Below are positions 60,869 to 64,000 of a stretch of 64,000 nucleotides of DNA, piece after piece. The notes beneath the pieces are model-generated. The model saw nothing but the letters and a program-made list of their open reading frames with translations. It was not told where the DNA came from and ran no database searches. Made by a program: the position numbers and the translations under genes. The DNA lies in the NCBI RefSeq assembly GCF_042666435.1, contig NZ_JBHTDC010000001.1, forward strand, positions 992,001 to 1,056,000, read 5' to 3'. The stretch's first letter is position 1, and the number at the start of each line of letters is the position of its first letter. The stretch comes from Allosphingosinicella sp042666435. GTDB lineage: Bacteria; Pseudomonadota; Alphaproteobacteria; Sphingomonadales; Sphingomonadaceae.

Positions 60869-62323
60869 TTAGGCAAGGCTCTCCTGAGCCGCATCAAGCG
60901 GCGGGACGAGCTTTCCCGGATTCATTATGTTCTTGGGGTCGAGCGCGTTCTTGATCGCCCGCATCGCTGCGAGGCGGGTCGGATCGCCAAGGCGGGCGAG
61001 TTCGGCCAGCCGCATCTGGCCGATGCCGTGCTCGGCCGAGATCGAACCGCCGGCGGCGGTGATGAGATCGTGGACGAAGGCGGTGACCGCCGGCGCCTCG
61101 CCCCCCAGCCAGGCTTCGTCCGCGTCCAGCGGCGCGCGCACGTTGAAATGGACGTTGCCGTCGCCGAGATGGCCGAAGGCGAAGGGCCGCGTGCCGGGGA
61201 AGCGGGCTTCCACGGCGGACGCGGCCTCCACCATGAAGTCCGGCATCGCCGCGACCTCTACCGAGAGATCGTGCTTGGCGGCGGGGCCGTCCTTCTTCTC
61301 GGCCTCGGAGATGCTATCGCGGATGCGCCAGAAAGCCTCGGCCTGCGCCTCGCTGGCGGCGACCACGGCATCTTCGGCGACGCCGATCTTGAGCGCCGCG
61401 CGCAGCGCCCGCCCGAGTTCCTTCTCCGGATCGGGAGCGACCATCGGCGCCACCGCCTCGATGAGGACATGCCAGTCGTGGCCGCCCTCGAGCGGCGCGC
61501 GAGTGCCGGCGACATGGCGCAGGACGAGGTCCAGCGCCTCGCGCGGCACCAATTCGAAGCTCTCGACCGCGTCGCCGACCGCATTGTCGAGGAGGCGGAG
61601 CAAGGCGAGCGCCTTTCGCGGCGATTCGAGCCCCACCCACGCGACCGAGCGGGAGCCGATCGCGGGCACGAGCTTCAGGCTCGCGGCGGTGACGATGCCG
61701 AGCGTGCCTTCGGCGCCGATCAGAAGCTGGCGGATGTCGTAGCCGCGATTATCCTTCTTGAGCGATGCGAGGCCATTGAAGACGGAGCCGTCGGGCAGCA
61801 CCGCCTCGATCCCTTCGACGAGGCCGCGCATGGTGCCGAAGCGCAGCACCTGCGTGCCGCCCGCATTGGTGGAGACGAGTCCGCCGATCGTCGCCGAGCC
61901 GCGCGCCCCGAGGGTGAGCGGGAAGCGCCGGCCAACCTCCGCGGCGGCATCGTGGAGATGGGCGAGGATCAGCCCGGCCTCGGCCACGGCGACGTTGGCG
62001 TCGGCGGAGATCGAGCGCAGCCGGTTCATCCTCCTCATCGAGAGCAACAGCGCCTCGCCCGTCGCGTCCGGGGTCGCGCCGCCGGCCATCGAGCTGTTCC
62101 CGCCCTGCGGCACCAGCGCCACCCCTTCCCTGGCGCACAGGCGGACGATGTCGGAAACCTCCTCGACGCCGGCGGGGGACAGCATCGCGGCGGCCCTGCC
62201 CCGGTAAAGCCGCCGCCAGTCGGTGAGCCACGGGGCGAGGTCGGCGGGCTCGGTCGTGAACCCCCGGGGCCCGAGCCGGTCCATGAGCGTGGCGAGCAAG
62301 GCGGGCGAAGGAGGGTTGGACAT
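60869..62323 (-). CDS. FAD-linked oxidoreductase, D-2-hydroxyglutarate/lactate dehydrogenase-like
   Basis: 484 residues. VAO-type FAD-binding domain: LVPQGGNSSMAGGATPDATG, LGARGSATIGGLVSTNAGGT, RFGTMRGLVEG, LLIGAEGTLGIVT. The substrate cap carries FGHLGDGNVHFNV and SISAEHGIGQMR with the conserved catalytic His/Glu. Nearest in pattern to D-2-hydroxyglutarate dehydrogenase and GlcD/Dld enzymes. Oxidises a 2-hydroxy acid and passes electrons to ETF or quinone; exact substrate unknown. Confidence 0.92.
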   Translation of the reverse strand: MSNPPSPALLATLMDRLGPRGFTTEPADLAPWLTDWRRLYRGRAAAMLSPAGVEEVSDIVRLCAREGVALVPQGGNSSMAGGATPDATGEALLLSMRRMNRLRSISADANVAVAEAGLILAHLHDAAAEVGRRFPLTLGARGSATIGGLVSTNAGGTQVLRFGTMRGLVEGIEAVLPDGSVFNGLASLKKDNRGYDIRQLLIGAEGTLGIVTAASLKLVPAIGSRSVAWVGLESPRKALALLRLLDNAVGDAVESFELVPREALDLVLRHVAGTRAPLEGGHDWHVLIEAVAPMVAPDPEKELGRALRAALKIGVAEDAVVAASEAQAEAFWRIRDSISEAEKKDGPAAKHDLSVEVAAMPDFMVEAASAVEARFPGTRPFAFGHLGDGNVHFNVRAPLDADEAWLGGEAPAVTAFVHDLITAAGGSISAEHGIGQMRLAELARLGDPTRLAAMRAIKNALDPKNIMNPGKLVPPLDAAQESLA

Positions 62324-62423
62324 GGCGTGCGCGCCCGATAGTAACGGCGGCGGGAGGATGCGGCAAAATTAATCGCTCGTTCAAGCGCGGCGGTGGAAGG
62401 CGACCGGCGATGGAGCCTTCACC

Positions 62424-62876
62424 TTGATCGACTGGAGCGCGGTGGCGTTGCTGCTGGCGAGCCTTGGCGGCGGCGACGCGCCCGTCGGCGCGCACGAGCC
62501 GTTGCAGCTGGCCCAGGTCTCGATTCGCCAGCAGATCATCATCCGGGTGCCGGTGCGCAGCCGCAAGGTCGCTCCCCCCAAGCCTTCGCCGGTCGAGTGG
62601 AAGGAGAGCCGCGGGCCGCGCTGCGTCGCCGCCGGCACGATCGCGGGCGCCTCGCTGCTCGGCCAAAGCAGCGTCGATCTGCTGCTGCGCGACAATAGCC
62701 GCGTCCGCGCCAAGCTTGAGAATGCCTGCCCCGCGCTCGATTATTATTACGGATTCTATATCAGCCCCAATCCCGACGGCCAGATTTGCGCCGACCGCGA
62801 CGTGATCCGGTCACGCATGGGCGGGCAATGCGAGATCGAGGCGTTCAGGAGGCTGCGCCCGGCGCCCCGGGACTGA
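62424..62876 (+). CDS. Hypothetical exported protein
   Basis: 150 residues with a TTG start (no better in-frame choice). Leader VALLLASLGGGDAPVGAHE could be a signal. Mature part contains four Cys (PRCVAAG, NACPALDYYYGFYISP, QICADRD, GQCEIEAF). It resembles small sphingomonad proteins of unknown function with the phrase GFYLxPxxDGxICxDRD. Confidence 0.75.
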   Translation: MIDWSAVALLLASLGGGDAPVGAHEPLQLAQVSIRQQIIIRVPVRSRKVAPPKPSPVEWKESRGPRCVAAGTIAGASLLGQSSVDLLLRDNSRVRAKLENACPALDYYYGFYISPNPDGQICADRDVIRSRMGGQCEIEAFRRLRPAPRD

Positions 62877-62961
62877 GCTTCCCTTGACATTTACCATCGG
62901 CTGCGCACAAGCGACGGCGAAGCGGCTTCACTGCAAAAGCGCGATTTTTTCCGGAACCCAC

Positions 62962-64000
62962 ATGACCTTCGCCGACCTCGGCCTTTCAGACGAATTGCTC
63001 CGCGCGGTGACGGAATCGGGCTATGACGAGCCGACGCCGATCCAGCGCGGCGCCATCCCCTCGGTGTTGATGGGGAAGGACATCATCGGCATCGCCCAGA
63101 CCGGGACCGGCAAGACGGCGGGCTTCGTACTGCCGATGATCGACATTCTCGCCGAAGGCCGCAGCCGCGCCCGGATGCCGCGCTCCCTGATCCTCGAGCC
63201 GACCCGTGAGTTGGCCGCGCAGGTCGCCGAAAATTTCGAGAAATACGGCAAATATCACAAGCTTTCGATGGCTTTGCTCATCGGCGGCGTCAGCATGGGC
63301 GACCAGCAGAAGGCGCTCGAAAAGGGCGTCGACGTGCTGATCGCGACCCCGGGCCGGCTGATGGACCTGTTCGGCCGCGGCAAGATTTTGCTGACCGACT
63401 GCAATCTGCTCGTCATCGACGAGGCCGACCGGATGCTCGACATGGGGTTCATCCCGGACATCGAGGAGATCTGCACCAAGCTGCCGGCCAAGCGGCAGAC
63501 CCTGCTCTTTTCCGCCACCATGCCGGCGCCGATCAAGAAGCTGGCCGACAAGTTCCTGACCGGCCCCAAGACGATCGAGGTGTCGCGCCCGGCCTCGTCC
63601 AACCTGCTGATCGACCAGCGGCTCCTCCGCGTCGACGCGCGCAAGAAGCGCGACACGCTCGCCGGCCTGCTCCGCCGCGACGAGGTGACGACGGCGATCG
63701 TATTCTCCAACCGCAAGACGACGGTGCGCGAGCTCACCACCAGCCTGAGGCGCGGCGGCTTCAAGGCGGGGCCGATCCACGGCGACATGGAGCAGCCCGA
63801 GCGGATCAAGGAGCTCGACCGCTTCAAGGCCGGCGAGATCAACATCCTCGTCGCCTCCGACGTCGCCGCCCGCGGCCTCGACATCAAGGGCGTCAGCCAC
63901 GTCTTCAATTTCGACGTTCCCTGGCAGCCCGACGATTATATCCACCGCATCGGCCGGACCGGCCGCGCCGGCAAGACCGGCACCGCGATCACGCTCGCCA
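62962..64000 (+). CDS. DEAD-box RNA helicase, 3' end outside window
   Basis: 346 codons visible, running off the right edge. Complete helicase core: Q motif (YDEPTPIQRGAIPSVLMGKD), AQTGTGKT, PTRELAAQ, GG, TPGRLMD, DEADRMLD, SAT, IVFSNRKTT, VASDVAARGLDI and HRIGRTGRAG. RhlE-like order and length; the C-terminal tail that would separate RhlE from DeaD is not visible. A 38-bp AT-richer leader precedes the ATG. Confidence 0.95.
   Translation, partial: MTFADLGLSDELLRAVTESGYDEPTPIQRGAIPSVLMGKDIIGIAQTGTGKTAGFVLPMIDILAEGRSRARMPRSLILEPTRELAAQVAENFEKYGKYHKLSMALLIGGVSMGDQQKALEKGVDVLIATPGRLMDLFGRGKILLTDCNLLVIDEADRMLDMGFIPDIEEICTKLPAKRQTLLFSATMPAPIKKLADKFLTGPKTIEVSRPASSNLLIDQRLLRVDARKKRDTLAGLLRRDEVTTAIVFSNRKTTVRELTTSLRRGGFKAGPIHGDMEQPERIKELDRFKAGEINILVASDVAARGLDIKGVSHVFNFDVPWQPDDYIHRIGRTGRAGKTGTAITLA

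Overview
The window looks like a chromosomal segment of a high-GC sphingomonad (Alphaproteobacteria, Sphingomonadales). The reasons are a serine palmitoyltransferase of the Sphingomonas type (420 residues, His159/Lys265) inside a sphingolipid gene set, a SapC-family protein, a SciP-like DUF1153 protein, an alphaproteobacterial rplU-rpmA-obg block and bacterial alternative oxidase. No replication or plasmid functions are seen.

Layout. 1-3.9 kb: the 5' part of a very large poly-HAMP sensor kinase (minus strand, runs off the left edge), then a winged-helix gene and two small DUF5985 membrane proteins. 3.9-5.4 kb: a nest of insertion sequences (an intact IS6-family element, a truncated second copy, an IS630 remnant). 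5.4-13.9 kb: a compact respiratory/nitric-oxide module with cupin, single-subunit quinol NO reductase, NnrS, a frameshifted membrane protein, a FixL/FixJ-like pair with haem-PAS residues, alternative oxidase, a lone receiver and a Pat-like GNAT. It ends in a third IS6 remnant. Three intergenic regions of this module carry the same 25-bp sequence 58-74 bp upstream of a start codon, so I propose one regulon.

14-22.9 kb: accessory DNA made of short orphan genes, two broken genes and an RTX protein. Copies of a TCCGC/GCGGA palindromic repeat sit between the orphan genes. A 5'-truncated YcaQ-type gene and a cluster of CCCTGTT motifs lie beside tRNA-Ser(CGA), which looks like an island boundary.

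23-31 kb: core genes (hspQ, rplU, rpmA, phaC, regulators, an M19 dipeptidase). 31-49.4 kb: obg followed by an extended sphingolipid/outer-membrane lipid locus: a CerR-like epimerase, ACP, SPT, a Tam41-like nucleotidyltransferase, a ceramide-kinase-like lipid kinase, lptF, lptG, a flippase, a fatty-acid/sterol hydroxylase and a bCerS-like acyltransferase. A PycTM-like (DUF5706) membrane protein and a hybrid kinase sit inside it. The locus is interrupted by a 928-residue sulfatase-RTX fusion bracketed by inverted copies of a REP-like repeat. 49.5-64 kb: housekeeping genes (xth, erpA, purS-purQ, TrmH, glk, yhhQ, an HWE kinase/receiver pair, tRNA-Arg(TCT), a CoA transferase, sciP-like, sapC, an FAD oxidoreductase) and the 5' part of a DEAD-box helicase running off the right edge.

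Function names come from motif recognition by eye. No database search was run.
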